A stretch of 64,000 nt of DNA from Gigantopelta aegis (lineage: Eukaryota > Mollusca > Gastropoda > Neomphalida > Peltospiridae), in NCBI RefSeq assembly GCF_016097555.1, contig NC_054706.1, forward strand, positions 28,521,611 to 28,585,610, written 5' to 3'. Numbering within the stretch: the first letter of the stretch is position 1; each line of letters starts with the position of its first letter. A model generated the notes under the pieces. That model was not told where the DNA came from. It saw only the letters and a program-made list of their open reading frames with translations, and did not search any database. A program made the translations under genes and the position numbers. Positions 19,872-40,515 of the stretch are shown here, piece after piece.

Positions 19872-20253
19872 CGATGGAGAGAGAGAGAGAGAGAACCTTC
19901 TTTACATGTCCATATACCACCGGTTTTGAACATGCCTGTCCTGGGCTTAACCTCTGACAACACCAGTGACTAAGTCTGGGCCAGGAGGGGGGAGGTAAGT
20001 TTGAAGTGGGCAGAATTTGAATAGCAATTTAGTAATTAGGTCAAAGACCTAAAGCCAAAATAAGAGAGCTGATTCGATCTACCATCTCTGGCAGAAAGTT
20101 TAAAAGTCCAAAATTAAAATTAGAGTGTTTGGTCGAAAAGGTTTTAAAGTGATTTGAGCAGTTTAGACGGGCTACCAAAATGAAGTGCGTCGGACTGTTT
20201 ACAAAAAAACAAACATAAAATTTTGAACCGCGACCAAATAAGTCCGACTAAAC

Positions 20254-21070
20254 CCAGAAAACAAGAGGTGACCTGGAGGTGAAGGTTCTAGGAGAGGTTG
20301 GCGGCTACGGGGATGTGATGAAGAGCTTAGTGTTGAACTGTGGCACCAGCTTCCTCCACTGGTGGGCTAGCAGTGTCTTAGCTAGCTCAACGTAATGATC
20401 TTGAGGACTCTGTGGATGGTGGTGTTGTCCATTTCTCTGAAGAGAACACCTTGTCTATAGAGTCCATCCTGCCGTAACATCACCACGAGTCTAAGCGTCC
20501 CGTAACTCTGTATCTCCGTATCGTGGATGCTGACCTCACTGCCGTCCAAGAAGCGCTTGAAAGCTCTCTCGATGACACCTCCCGGCAGTGAGTCCATATG
20601 TGGTGTGTCACTGACCAAGTACTTAGAGTACTGGTTTTTGATCTTCGAGACTCCAGGAAGGCCGGGCCTTGGCTAGATTATCACTCGGGGGAAGTGACGG
20701 CCTTCCATTTCACTGCATCAGCATCCTTGATCTTCTCAGTGAAGTTCCCCTGGTGTGGGGTGTTTCGACGTGGACAGATGCGAAGGAGTTATAATGGGAG
20801 ACGCTGTCCGTGGAGTCTTTGCACATGGCAGTGTCCAACAGTGGCGTTGATTCATCTGGCTGCAGTCTGCATCGAAACAACTGGCTTGGCTGGCTTGGCT
20901 GGCTTGGCTGGCTTGGCTGGCTTGTTGGGTTGTGGTGGGGGCGACAACGCAGACAGGACCCCTGCTGGCGGTTGAGCTGCCAGTTTTGGTACCCCCTGTA
21001 CTGGCCCTGGTGCACGTTTCCTCCTCCTCGTTCCTCTTCCTTTCCTGTTCGGAGCTATGCGTCACCATAC
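20254..21070 (-). pseudogene. unrecognised coding-like relic
   Basis: Unlike its AT-rich surroundings, this block is GC-richer and reads protein-like on the minus strand. 20382-20618 is open and includes SDTPHMDSLPGGVIERAFKR and DGLYRQGVLFREMDNTTIHR. Upstream (20640-21068) the frame is broken by stops and shifts, and holds a 9-bp minisatellite (20880-20925) that translates as QPS or QAS repeats. No start, splice site or domain could be fixed. It may be a processed or retroelement-derived copy of a real gene. I do not recognise the family. Confidence 0.35.
20880..20925 (+). repeat. 9-bp minisatellite (ctggcttgg)n
   Basis: About five head-to-tail 9-bp units; length is a multiple of three, so any reading frame is kept. 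Confidence 0.95.
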
Positions 21071-21150
21071 ACCAAAGTCACGTTTGCCTGTAACTCAGGA
21101 GCACATGAACATATGTCTAGCTTCATCATTGTCAAGCTAGAGTGCAAAGC

Positions 21151-21161
21151 ATGGAATGTAT

Positions 21162-21195
<34 letters not shown>

Positions 21196-21242
21196 TGTTT
21201 TATGTTTGTGATCACAATTTTCTGTGAGTGTCTTGGATCAAG
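21151..21242 (+). repeat. direct repeat, right copy, with (TA)n
   Basis: Second copy of 19790-19871, with the TA run expanded to about 27 bp. Confidence 0.85.
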
Positions 21243-21309
21243 TTAATAATGTGCATTTAGACTTCTTAATAATGACTATAATTAGAACACAGACTGAAAA
21301 TTAGGACCT

Positions 21310-21417
21310 GGGCCCCTTCCACGAAGCGATCTTAGCCCTAAGATCAACTTAAGTGCATAGGGTATCTATGCGCTTGTGGTAATCTTAGTGCTAAGATCGT
21401 TTCGTGGAACGGGGCCC
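21310..21417. mobile_element. palindromic MITE with GGGCCC ends
   Basis: 'gggccccttccacgaagcga' then 'tcttag' on the left is mirrored by 'ctaagatcgtttcgtggaac' and 'ggggccc' on the right. A partial second copy follows at 21420-21475. Related to the GGGCCC elements at 31653 and 52000. Confidence 0.85.
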
Positions 21418-22094
21418 TGGTCCCCTCTTTACGAAGTGATCTTAGTGCTAATATCACCTTAAGTAATGGGGCCCTCATGTGCAAACTGTTTTGCCACACA
21501 TTCCTAACAAACACAACACCTGTACAAACACATTAAGATTGTTCCTAATGTTTTGAATATTTCTTGTCTGAATTAATTTCAGTTGTGTGATCAAGTGATC
21601 AAAGAGTACAATCAGAATATTAATTTCTTGTAAAAAAAAGTTATAAATCGGTCCAAATTACTTACGATTATTTATCTTATTTTTTAAGTATGATCAATTA
21701 TTTTTTATCAAAGGACACAGGTTGATAACAATGATTTTTCTTTATTATTTGGATACAAATATATTTTCCTATCTGTAAAATGCTTCCCTGGTAAAGTAAA
21801 TGAATATTGTTGCTTTTTATATATGTATGTTATTGTATATACTGCTTCCACGGCAAGGTTATATTGGTTTGTGTGAAGTCTTAAGTTATGTTTCAGAAAA
21901 TGTACTGAAGATTTAAAAAAAAAAAAAAAAAAAAGAGTAAAAGATGTTTGTTGTTGTTTTTATTCCTGGTGTTTTCTCAAATGAATTATTTGTTAAACCA
22001 TAAAAACATTGTCTGTCATCACCATTGTAATCCTAAACATCGAAAGAATGATTTTCAAGAAAATTATCTTGATAATCATTTCTCCATTCACTAT

Positions 22095-22225
22095 CTATCT
22101 CTCTTTTATTTGGGTTCTAACGGGAATGGAACCTCTTTTTACATGCCCGTATTCAAAAGAGGTTCAGGCACACCTATCCCAGATTTAACCTCCGACATTG
22201 CCAGTGGCCAATTCTGGAACTAACA
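22095..22225 (+). repeat. dispersed repeat shared with 19880-19985
   Basis: 'aacctctttttacatgcccg' and 'ttaacctccgacattgccag' match 'aaccttctttacatgtccat' and 'ttaacctctgacaacaccag' near 19891-19967. Confidence 0.6.
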
Positions 22226-22282
22226 GGTATGTAATTTTAGTTTAATTAATTAAATTAAACTTATTTTCATGTTTATATCCAA

Positions 22283-22516
22283 TTACGGTTCAAGCACACT
22301 GTCCTGGGCACACACCTCAGCTATCTGTGCTGTCTGTCCTAACCCAGGACAGTGGGTTAGTTGGTTAGTGAGAGAGAAGAGGGTGTAGTGGTCTTACACC
22401 TACCCATTGAGCCCTTAAGAACTTGGTCTGGGTTGGAGCCAGTACCGGGCTGCTAACCCTGTACCTACCAGCCTGTAGTCCGATGGCCTAACCACTGCGC
22501 CACCGAGGCCGGTGGT
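22283..22516 (-). mobile_element. decayed SINE with 'ccggcctcggtgg' head
   Basis: The plus strand ends 'cctaaccactgcgccaccga' then 'ggccgg', preceded by 'gtacctaccagcctgtagtc' and 'acacctacccattgagccc'. This is the head half of the family at 9697, 38461 and 59648. Confidence 0.75.
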
Positions 22517-22934
22517 ACGTAATGAGTACCCAGCAGCATATCATGGCTGAGCACAATTTCTCTGGCGTTTCCTGTAGATATTCCATGGGAATGATTTTCA
22601 ACACCTTTGTGGGTCTTCTTCCTAATTATGGTCAGTGTAAAATATTGCTATGGAACCAGAAAGCATGGAAGGGAAATATGTGAAATTTGAGAGTATACTC
22701 TGGTACAGCACTTTAAATATGATGACTATTAATATGTTATGTTAATTACATGCTGCATTAAGCTTCTTGGTTATGTTGCTCATTTATAAAATCATGTTTA
22801 CAAGGTATATCATATATGTTTCAAGTTTCTTCCTAGAAATGTATGAGTAATAGAAAATACACATTTCAGAGTGAAAGTATGACTTGCACAAATAATATTA
22901 TGAGTGGTGGTAGGCAACGCAATCAACAGCAGAG

Positions 22935-23072
22935 AAAGAAAGAAAGGTTTTTATTTATTGACGCACTCAATACATTTTTATTTGTAATACAGTTATGTGG
23001 TGGTAGATTTATGGTTAAGGATTACAGAGATAGGAGAGAAACCTTAAGCTGCCACTCCATGGGCTACTCTCT
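22935..23072 (-). mobile_element. SINE tail A fragment
   Basis: 'tttttatttattgacgcact' followed by 'caatacatttttattt' and a decayed body, reverse orientation. Confidence 0.7.
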
Positions 23073-23410
23073 TTTTTATTAAATTATAAACTGTAATGGA
23101 TTTTTTTTTTATATATCCCCATTTTAAAAGAAGAGTACAAGTACATACCATGGGTTTTGGTATGCCAATTGCAACCTGGTTTTGGACACATCAGCTGGGA
23201 GGGAAATTTTGAGGATATGCCTAAAACAGACCTGATTAAATTTTCAGTGGTTGACTGATTGACATCAGTTGTGTAGCATTGGCTGGAAGGAGTCCACCAA
23301 TAGGGATCAATCCTAGATCGATTAAGCATCAGGAAAAGGCTTTACCTCTGGACTAGCTACATCTCACTTTTCACTGCTATCAGCTGCAAAATGACAGACA
23401 CAAATCACCA

Positions 23411-23564
23411 GAGGCAGATCTAGGGGGCCCCAGGGATCTGGCCACCTCTAAATTTTGCTACAGTTATAATTTTATTATATATTAATTATTATCTCCCTCA
23501 AAGCTCCTTGGCATTCTGCCCCCCCCCCCCCCCATGGATTTTCTGGATCCGCCACTGATTACCA
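23411..23564. mobile_element. MITE with 'CAG(A/T)GGC(A/G)GATC' ends
   Basis: Left end 'cagaggcagatctagggggc'; the right end reads 'tttctggatccgccactg', the mirror. AT-rich core and a poly(C) run. Confidence 0.65.
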
Positions 23565-23979
23565 TGGGCACTCCCCCCCCCCCCCCCCCCCCCCTCTGAG
23601 TTTAATGTCAATGTCCAGTCTTCTGTTTTGAAGTTCCTCAAATAATGGTAAATGGGTGAAAGGAGTAGCAACTGTTCAGTCAGAAATCAGTAGTACCGGG
23701 TAGCTACATTCTACTTTGCAATTAAATGAGTATATAGTCAAACCTCTTCAAGATGTCACATTTTGACTTGTGACCGTCATCTTAAAGCTGTAATTTCGCT
23801 CATTCATTTATTCATGATCTAGTTTTGACCGCCAATGTGGGTATTTGTGGTCTTGTTTTTCCCATTGAACTTTATAAAATTCCAATCTTAAAAAGTCACT
23901 TTGCTTCATACCCCTTGCATAGCAATACAACATGGGTATTGCAGTGGTATGACTACAGAACTAAATTAAGAAATCAACT

Positions 23980-23985
23980 TTTATT
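23980..23985 (-). promoter_or_regulatory. candidate GST poly(A) signal
   Basis: AATAAA on the minus strand, about 170 nt past the stop codon. Another lies near 23808. Confidence 0.4.
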
Positions 23986-24156
23986 TCTTAAAAGAAAATT
24001 ATGCTGTTATTTAAAACAATATTCTGCTTCACCAGACAATCTAAACTACATCATTTAAGTATACCTGGCCCCTAATGTATAATTAGTGTTTAAACATTCA
24101 TGTAAAATCGTTGAAAACCTGTTTTGTTTGCTTTTCAAACAAAACGCATGATGTTT

Positions 24157-33048
<8,892 letters not shown>

Positions 33049-33512
33049 TTTTCTGTTGGTTTGTCGTCTGCTACACCTCTCCGTGTAAGCATTCGATGAT
33101 TTGACCCTGAAAGTGACACGTCAGGAGTGACTTTAGTCTAGATATGATGAGTACTCTTCGGTTTAAAAAAAAATCTCTGGAATTTCTCAGTTTGTCCGAA
33201 ATGTCTTTCAGTCCCGAAGTAAATAGCGGTGATTCAGCACACTGGGTAGATAATAATCCCATTGATGTCGCTTACAAAAGTTAAAGGCACAGTGTCACGG
33301 ATTAGCCTAAAAGGTTAGTTGTTTTGTCCAATACTGCAAAGGAAAGAAAATAAATGAAAATTTGTTTTAACGACACCGGAGCACATTTTTAGAAAACTCC
33401 ACTTATTTGGTGTCATACACAGGTATTTAACACATAGTCTAGAGAATGAGAGAAACCCCGCTGCGGTCGTATAGGCTAAACCTATGTACGACTACCGCAT
33501 ATAATATACTAT

Positions 33513-33645
33513 ACACTGGCGTAGGAAGCGGGGTGGGGGGACTTTTTTTTAGCAGCCGCGATGGTTTATATATAATATTTATACATGTATGTGTGCCCCC
33601 CCCCCCCCCCCACCCCCACCATTTTGGCACTTGTCTACGCCCGTG
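33513..33645. mobile_element. foldback MITE, 'GCGTAGGAA' ends, copy 2
   Basis: 'cactggcgtaggaagcgggg' mirrored by 'ttgtctacgcccgtg'; interior matches 32565-32703. It lies about 470 bp upstream of the GST start codon. Confidence 0.82.
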
Positions 33646-33697
33646 TTATATTACAACAAAAAGCGATCGGCACTTTCCCATATGCCGGACAGTATAC

Positions 33698-33850
33698 CAG
33701 ACGCGTGTGCAGACATTTTAGGGGGGGGGGGGGGTTAGACTGTGGCGAGCAAAGATTATAGGGGGTCGAATCATGCTTCCCCAGAAAATATATTGCAAAA
33801 AATAAGAAAATCTGCTTTAGCAGAAAAAGGTTTCGTTCCTCGTCTTTCCA
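33698..33850. mobile_element. 'GTGTGCAG' G-rich MITE relative
   Basis: 'acgcgtgtgcagacatttta', a G run of 14, 'actgtggcgagcaaagatta' and 'cccagaaaatatatt' parallel the MITE at 16249-16406. Confidence 0.55.
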
Positions 33851-34020
33851 TGCACCGAACATCTATTTAAATTCAACTAGGGCGCTACGGCGCTTCATAT
33901 TTTAGCCAAGCGCGAGGGGTTGGGTGGTGGGGGGTGGGGGTGGGGGTTTGGGGTGTAATGCCACCTAATCAAATCTGTTTTTTTGTTTTATTTTTTTACT
34001 TCATTAATTTTGATAAAATC

Positions 34021-34022
<2 letters not shown>

Positions 34023-34117
<95 letters not shown>

Positions 34118-34142
34118 TACATACACACACACACACACATAC
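34023..34142 (+). repeat. (CA)n microsatellite, ~120 bp
   Basis: Nearly pure CA, with ACAT units towards the end. A further (ACAT)n tract is at 34470-34555. Confidence 0.98.
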
Positions 34143-34738
34143 AAGTCTCAAGGATATCTTAGTCTCCACCCGACTACACGCCGCCTAAGCCTGCGTCTAA
34201 GCCTCTAAGCCGGTCCATTTTTCAGTGGTTGGTTTGTTGTTATCCCTTTCCTAACAAAATTTTTTATAAACAAATACATCGTATCCGGCTGTAAACAAAA
34301 CATAGTACTAGCCAAATAAATTTAAAACAAGACTGACCGAAAAACAGTTATATTTTGTATATCACAACGGTCAATTTAAAATCAATTTCGAATCCCTGGG
34401 GCAAAATTAGAAAATAACAATTTTTTAGTTTTTAAAAAATTCCTGAGCCAGTGCGTTCATTCATTCTTAAATACATACACACACACACACATACATACAT
34501 ACATACATAGGCCTACATACATACATACATAAGCCTACATACATACATACATACACGTATAGAGTGGGTTGCCCCCACCCCATATTAAATCCTGGCTAAG
34601 CCAGTGCTCTGAGTTACAACCGGACTCGTCCTATATATCAATATACATGAAAATTCATAGCCAATATAGCCTATAATATATTCACTTGTGATCGTAAATG
34701 TTACTAGTTATTGTATGTACCGCTTATAACACGCTTCA

Positions 34739-34741
<3 letters not shown>

Positions 34742-34826
<85 letters not shown>

Positions 34827-34947
34827 CAACAAAGTGCAAAATGTTCATGGTATTTGTTTTTTAATAGTTGATAAAAGAAACTCTTGTCAAGGTGTATCAA
34901 TTATAACTATAGTGCTATTATCGACTTTTAATAAAATAATATACCTT

Positions 34948-34978
<31 letters not shown>

Positions 34979-35226
34979 TATCTATGTAAGTATGTAAGTA
35001 TGTATGTATGTATGTATGTATGTTATTTATGTATGTAACATATCCTCCCACAGTAGTATTCGAAGTAACAACTATTTTCTAAAATGTTTAAATGTATTAT
35101 TTTTGCACATTCTAGTTACTTTTAAATTTTTGTTACTTTTTATCCGTGTATTCTTTTTCTTTCTGCCTGTCTATCGTCCATCTGTCTGTCTGTCTCTCCC
35201 CTCCTCTCTCTCTCTCTCTCACGTTA

Positions 35227-35312
<86 letters not shown>

Positions 35313-35421
35313 CAACAGTGCAAAATGTTCATGGTATTTGTTTTTTAAAAGAAACTCTTGTCAAGGTGTATCAAATATAACTATAGTGCTATTATTGACT
35401 TTTAATAAAATAATATACCTT

Positions 35422-35467
<46 letters not shown>

Positions 35468-35620
35468 CTATATAAATATGTATGTATGTATGTATGTTAT
35501 GTATGTATGTAACATATCATCCCACAGTAGTATTCGAAGTAACAACTATTTTCTAAAATGTTTAAATATATTATTTTTGCATATTCTAGTTACTTTTAAT
35601 TGTTGTTACTTTTACCTGTC
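34742..35620 (+). repeat. segmental tandem duplication (~485-bp unit) built on microsatellites
   Basis: Unit 1 (34742-35205) and unit 2 (35206-35620) each contain, in order: a long (CT)n, 'cacaaca', 'gtgcaaaatgttcatggtat', 'aactcttgtcaaggtgtatc', (GT)n, (ATGT)n and 'agtagtattcgaagtaacaa'. Another pyrimidine tract (35622-35730) begins a third, incomplete unit. Non-coding; long reading frames here are only CT or GT repeats. Confidence 0.9.
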
Positions 35621-35985
35621 TGTCTGTCTCTCCCCTCCTCCTCTCTTTCTCACTTTCTTTTTGTGTGTCTCTCTCTGTCTCTCTCTCTGTCTCTCTCTGT
35701 CTCTCTCTCTCTATCTATCTCTCTCTGTGTGTGTGCGCGCGCGTGCGTGTGTGTTTACGTGCCCTACTGCCCTACAGCTTTAACGAATATCGGGAATATT
35801 TTTTCAAAATGAATCTTCAACATGCAGACCAATACAGGCCCATAGCAATAGAAAGGGACGTGTGCCTCCACCCACTTGAGGACGAAAATGTAAAACAAAT
35901 GGTCCTACTCTATGTAAATAAAGAAAAGATCTGGCATGTACCCCTCCACTAGAGATTGTACCCCCTCAGTATTGATTGCCCCCCA

Positions 35986-35987
<2 letters not shown>

Positions 35988-36029
<42 letters not shown>
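35988..36029 (+). repeat. (CA)n microsatellite
   Basis: Uninterrupted CA dinucleotides. Confidence 0.97.
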
Positions 36030-36031
<2 letters not shown>

Positions 36032-36636
36032 TAGATAGTTACTACAGCCCTGCTTTAATAGTCGATGCAGCTACTGATAGTAGAAACGTTTGTTTATTAA
36101 AGCTGCAGAACGTTTTGTATGTAATAAAATATAGAATTAAAAAATGATATTGTATCTTTAATCACTAGTTTGTTTCGAAGAAAAAGTCACGTACTCAATG
36201 GGTGTCTACAATATGTAGGCCTAACGGCGGGTTTGTTTGATAGGTCACATATTTTATCAACAAACCTATCTGCAGATTTGTTTAGCGCCTGATATATCGG
36301 TGAGATTTGTATACACTTAGAAAAAAGAAATGCTACATAATTTGTATTGTTTAGATACATGTAATTCTAAGACAAGAGGCCAAGGTGTATCGACCTTGAA
36401 CGCTATGCTATTTAATTTTCAATGTTGTCACTAGTTACTATAGTAGTAGATGGTAATTCAAAAATTTCTAAAGACCTCCTTAAAATGTCAGTGTGTCAAG
36501 TTTAAGAATTATCCTATTAAAACTGTATGAGACGTATTTTGAGATAATTTGTGAAAATAAAAGAAAGAAAGAAAGAAAGAACAGATAGGAGAAGATTTTG
36601 GCTACTATAGCAGGCCCGTAGGAACTGGGTAGGCCG

Positions 36637-36662
36637 GGGGGGGGGGGGGGGGGGGGGGGGGG
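36637..36662 (+). repeat. poly(G) run, ~26 bases
   Basis: Lies within a 'gcaggcccgtaggaact' to 'gggggcacgtgccccccac' G/C-rich element relic. Confidence 0.93.
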
Positions 36663-36949
36663 TAGGGGGCACGTGCCCCCCACTTGTGAGCATGTTTTAA
36701 TTTTAATTTAATTTTTACACATTAATGTTTGCCATTGTAACCAAAATTTGATATAGAGTTTGTACCCAATCCGTCGGTGCCCCCCCCCCCCCCCCCAAAG
36801 TTGAACTCTATTGTTTACATGTGGACCTGTGATCTCTATTATTTGGGGATAGAGTTGTCTGAATGTCTGTGTATATATGATCAGCTTGTAGTAATACAAA
36901 ATCTTAATAGCTTTGTGGTATCAATGAACAGTCTGGGTAATTTACACAT

Positions 36950-37062
36950 TTCGTTTATGGTTATATGGCGTCAGACATATGGTTAAGGACCACACAGATA
37001 TTGAGAGAGTAAACCCCCTGTCGCCACGTCATGGGCTACTCTTTTCAATTAGCAGCAAGGGA
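36950..37062 (-). mobile_element. SINE tail A fragment
   Basis: 'ttatatggcgtcagacatat' and 'catgggctactcttttcaat' on the plus strand; reverse orientation. A tail B fragment in plus orientation follows at 37105-37185. Confidence 0.8.
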
Positions 37063-37944
37063 TCTAAATGTATTTGGTGTCTTCTAACACTCCCAGTCGT
37101 AAAATACCAAATGTTTGACGTCCAATAGCCGATGATTAACAAATCAATCTCCTTTAGTGGTGTCGTTAAACAAAACAAACTTTAATTCTCTTTTTTTCAG
37201 GAGCCACGGAACAAGAGGGGCCGCGGGGGTCATTGTCGCTCCCTTTTTCCATGTTATTGTGCTCAGAATTATGTCAAGAAATGCCTTATGTAGGCTATTT
37301 GAACACCTGAAATTCAAAAATCTCTCAGCTGAGCATGCCCCCAAACTCCTCACGGATAATTAAATCCCCACCCCCTCGAGACACGGGCCTGAGTGATAGT
37401 GTCTTCCCCCCTTTAAATCGCATTGACAGTACGAACCCCACCACACCCCACACCCTCAACTTTCGAATACACTCCGCCGGACCTGATTTTAATTAGATAT
37501 AGCAGCCTAATATAAATAACATGATGTTGATTTTAAACAAGGTCAGCACAGTTGTTTCCCTTAGTCCAATAAGCTCATCCAGAACTTTACCGACTTCGGT
37601 GATGGTTTACATTTAATTTATTTCTTATAAATAATTGCATATTAATCGATCCCAACATAATCTTTGCATAATGTGCTTCCACGCCGTGTACAGTAAACAA
37701 AATCGCGTGCAGGATGACTAAATCCCTGTCTTATCACGTCGCAGCCAATCTTGTAAAATCGACGAATCTACAATATCTTGCAACGTTGACTGTTGGTATT
37801 TATATTTAATACCGTCAAAGACAGATTTGTACATGTTGCACAAAGACAATGGATTTGCCAACAACACAGCCTGGAATGTGATAAAATGTAATAGCGTAGC
37901 TAATTTTAATTAGATTGGTTTGGTACGGGCACCTTTTATGTGAA

Positions 37945-38250
37945 GGGGCGGGACGTAGCCCAGTGGTAAAGTGCTCGCTTGATGCCCGGTCGGTGTGGGA
38001 TCGATCCCCGTCGGTGGGCCCATTGGGCTATTTCTCGTTCCAGCCAGTGTACCAAGACTGGTATATCAAAGGCCGTGGTATGTGCTATCATGTATGTGGG
38101 AAAGTGTATATAAAATATCCCTTGCTGCATTTGGAAAGATGTAGCGGGTTTCCTCTGATGACTACGAGTTAGAATTACTAAATGTTTAACATCCAATAGC
38201 CGATGATTGATTAATCAATGTGCTCTCGCGGTGTCGTTAAACAAAACAAA
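37945..38250 (+). mobile_element. full-length SINE, tail B
   Basis: Head 'ggacgtagcccagtggtaaa', box B GGGATCGATCCCC, tail 'tttaacatccaatagccgat', end 'gtcgttaaacaaaac'. Confidence 0.92.
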
Positions 38251-38460
38251 AACACTTCTTTTGTGTTGAGATATATATCTAGTTGCCTCACTTTGTCAAA
38301 GGCTACTTTTTGCATCTATTTCCGACAATAGCCAATAACCGATGTGTATTTTTGTGTAAGGGTGTCGTTAAATATTCATTCATTCATTCATTCTATTTTC
38401 GGCATGTCATATTCTGAAGTTGTAGCCAGCTTATCAAAGCAAACACTGAGATCCGACTGA

Positions 38461-38845
38461 AAGAAAGAAATGGTTTATTTAACGACGCACTCAACACATT
38501 TTATTTACGGTTATATGGCGTCAGACATATGGTTAAGGACCACACAGATTTTGAGAGGAAACCCGCTGTCGCCACTTCATGGGCTACTCTTTCCGATTAG
38601 CAGCAAGGGATATTTTATTTGCGCTTCCCACAGGCAGGATAGCACAAACCATGGTCTTTACTGAACCAGTTATGGATCACTGGTCGGTGCAAGTGGTTTA
38701 CACCTACCCATTGAGCCTTTCGGAGCACTCACTCAGGGTTTGGAGTCGGTATCTGGATTAAAAAGCCCATGCCTCTACTGGGATCCGAAGCCAGTACCTA
38801 CCAGCCTGTTGACCGATGGCCTAACCACGACACCACCGAGGCCAG
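38461..38845 (-). mobile_element. full-length SINE, 'ccggcctcggtgg' head, tail A
   Basis: Plus strand begins 'atggtttatttaacgacgca' and ends 'cctaaccacgacaccaccga' then 'ggcc'. Same structure as 9697-10080 and 59648-60032. Confidence 0.92.
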
Positions 38846-38931
38846 TTGTGTGAGAAGGAAACCAACAGAAAGGGTAGGCCTAATCAAACATTAACACAGG
38901 GCATTATGGACGCTTTGACTAACTTTATATA

Positions 38932-39095
38932 AAAAAAAGTTTGGTTTGTTCAACACCACTAGAGCACATTGATTCATTAATCATCGGCTGTTTGATGTCA
39001 AACATTTGGTAATTTTGAGATATAGTCATCAGAGGAAACCCGCTATATTTTTTCTAATGAAGCAAGGGATCTTTTATATGCACTTTGCTTCAAAA
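38932..39095 (-). mobile_element. SINE tail B, 5'-truncated
   Basis: 'agtttggtttgttcaacacc', 'actagagcacattgattcat' and 'tgatgtcaaacatttggtaa' on the plus strand. Confidence 0.85.
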
Positions 39096-39205
39096 AACGG
39101 GGCCATGGTTAGCAATGTGGTTCGTTCTTTGTCGATAAGCAGTAGTGATGTAATAATACATCGAACTATCGATATGTTGCGATAGTCAGTGCATCGATAG
39201 CAATG

Positions 39206-39366
39206 CGGGACGAGACATAGCCCAGTGGTAAAGCGCTCGCTTGATGTGCAGTTGGTTTGGGATCGATCCCAGTCAAGGGACCCATTGGGCTATTTCTCGC
39301 TTCAGCCAGTGCACCACGACTGGTACAGCAAAGTCCGTGGTATGTGCTATCCTGTCTATGGGATAC
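39206..39366 (+). mobile_element. SINE head and body, 3'-truncated
   Basis: 'gacgagacatagcccagtgg', box B GGGATCGATCCCA, 'accacgactggta', stopping at 'gtctatgggata'. Confidence 0.88.
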
Positions 39367-39489
39367 TATCACAGCAGTATTTTAACTATCGCAATACTAA
39401 ACTAACCGCAATAGTCACCCCTATTAAGCAGAGCAGTTGATGGTATAGTAACGTTAATAGTTTTCCAGCCTGATTGATAGAGGATATTT

Positions 39490-39612
39490 CATGTTTTTTT
39501 GTCAAATATGATTGATATATCATCAAGTGAAGTTTGCAATCATATCTCACGAGTATGATATGATTGCAAACTTCACGAGATGAGATATCAATCATATTTG
39601 ACAAAAAACATG
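39490..39612. repeat. near-perfect hairpin, ~57-bp arms
   Basis: 'catgtttttttgtcaaatat' and 'gaagtttgcaatcatatc' on the left are mirrored by 'gatatgattgcaaacttc' and 'atatttgacaaaaaacatg' on the right, with a ~10-base loop. The outer 'gatagaggatatttcatg' links it to the foldback family at 11945. Confidence 0.92.
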
Positions 39613-40054
39613 AACGTTTCTATTTATTATATAACTTTTGGGAATTTACCTTTATTTTTAAAAACACTTTCTACATTAACGATAACAGATTTTAGAGTAA
39701 AATAGTGAAATTTTCACTCTAAAATGTGTTACCGTCACTGAGTGACTGACAAACACTTTTATTTCACTGATATTTTAAGATATTTCACTAAATGTTATAT
39801 AATAAAAATCAGTTCTACTGGTCTACCAGTTATTAACCAGTGGAGCTAATTTGAATCAGATTAATATTTTTCGTAGGCTACGTTAGGTGCGAGTTTAATA
39901 AAACATTTTCTTCAGTGTCTTTCGAGTGTTTTGCAGTCGACGAGGAAATGTGTTTCGTCTTCAACTGCATCATTGCAGAATTATCAGTCTATCTTTTCTT
40001 GGAATAGTTCGATACCTGGCAGGTCCTGCCTCTTTCAATTTCGATAAAAGACTT

Positions 40055-40515
40055 GTACGCTTGATGCGCTGTCTGTCTAGGATCGATATGACCCGTCTGT
40101 GGGCACATTGGGCTATTTCTCTTTTTGCAGCCAGTGCACCAGAAGAAGTTTGTTTTATTTAACGACACCACTAGATCACATTGATGTATTAATAATCGGC
40201 AGCAAGGGATCTTTTATATGCACCATTCCACAGACATGATAGCACATACCACAGCCTTTGATATACCAGTCGTCGTGCACTGGCTAGAACGAGACCAGTG
40301 CACCACGACTGATAGGCTATATCAAAGACCGTGGTATGTGAGATGGTAGGGCCTACATATAAAAGATCCCTTTGCTGCTATAGGCTAACAGAAAAAATGT
40401 GCGGGTTTTCTCTCAAAGAATATAGGCTACGTCAAAATTATCAAATGTTTGACATCCAATAGCCTTGCCGATGATTAATAAATCAATGTTCTCTAGTGGT
40501 GTCGTGAAACCCCCC
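40055..40515. mobile_element. SINE cluster: head (+), tail B (-), tail B (+)
   Basis: 40055-40141 is a plus head ('cttgatgcgctgtctgtcta'). 40142-40293 is a minus tail B copy ('gttttatttaacgacaccac'). 40294-40515 is a plus body and tail B. The last two meet head to head at 'ggctagaacgagaccagtgc'. Confidence 0.85.

Noticed and set aside
35133..35783. ORFs of Ser-Leu, Arg-Glu, Cys-Val or Thr-His repeats
   Set aside because: They are direct translations of CT, GA, GT and CA microsatellites.
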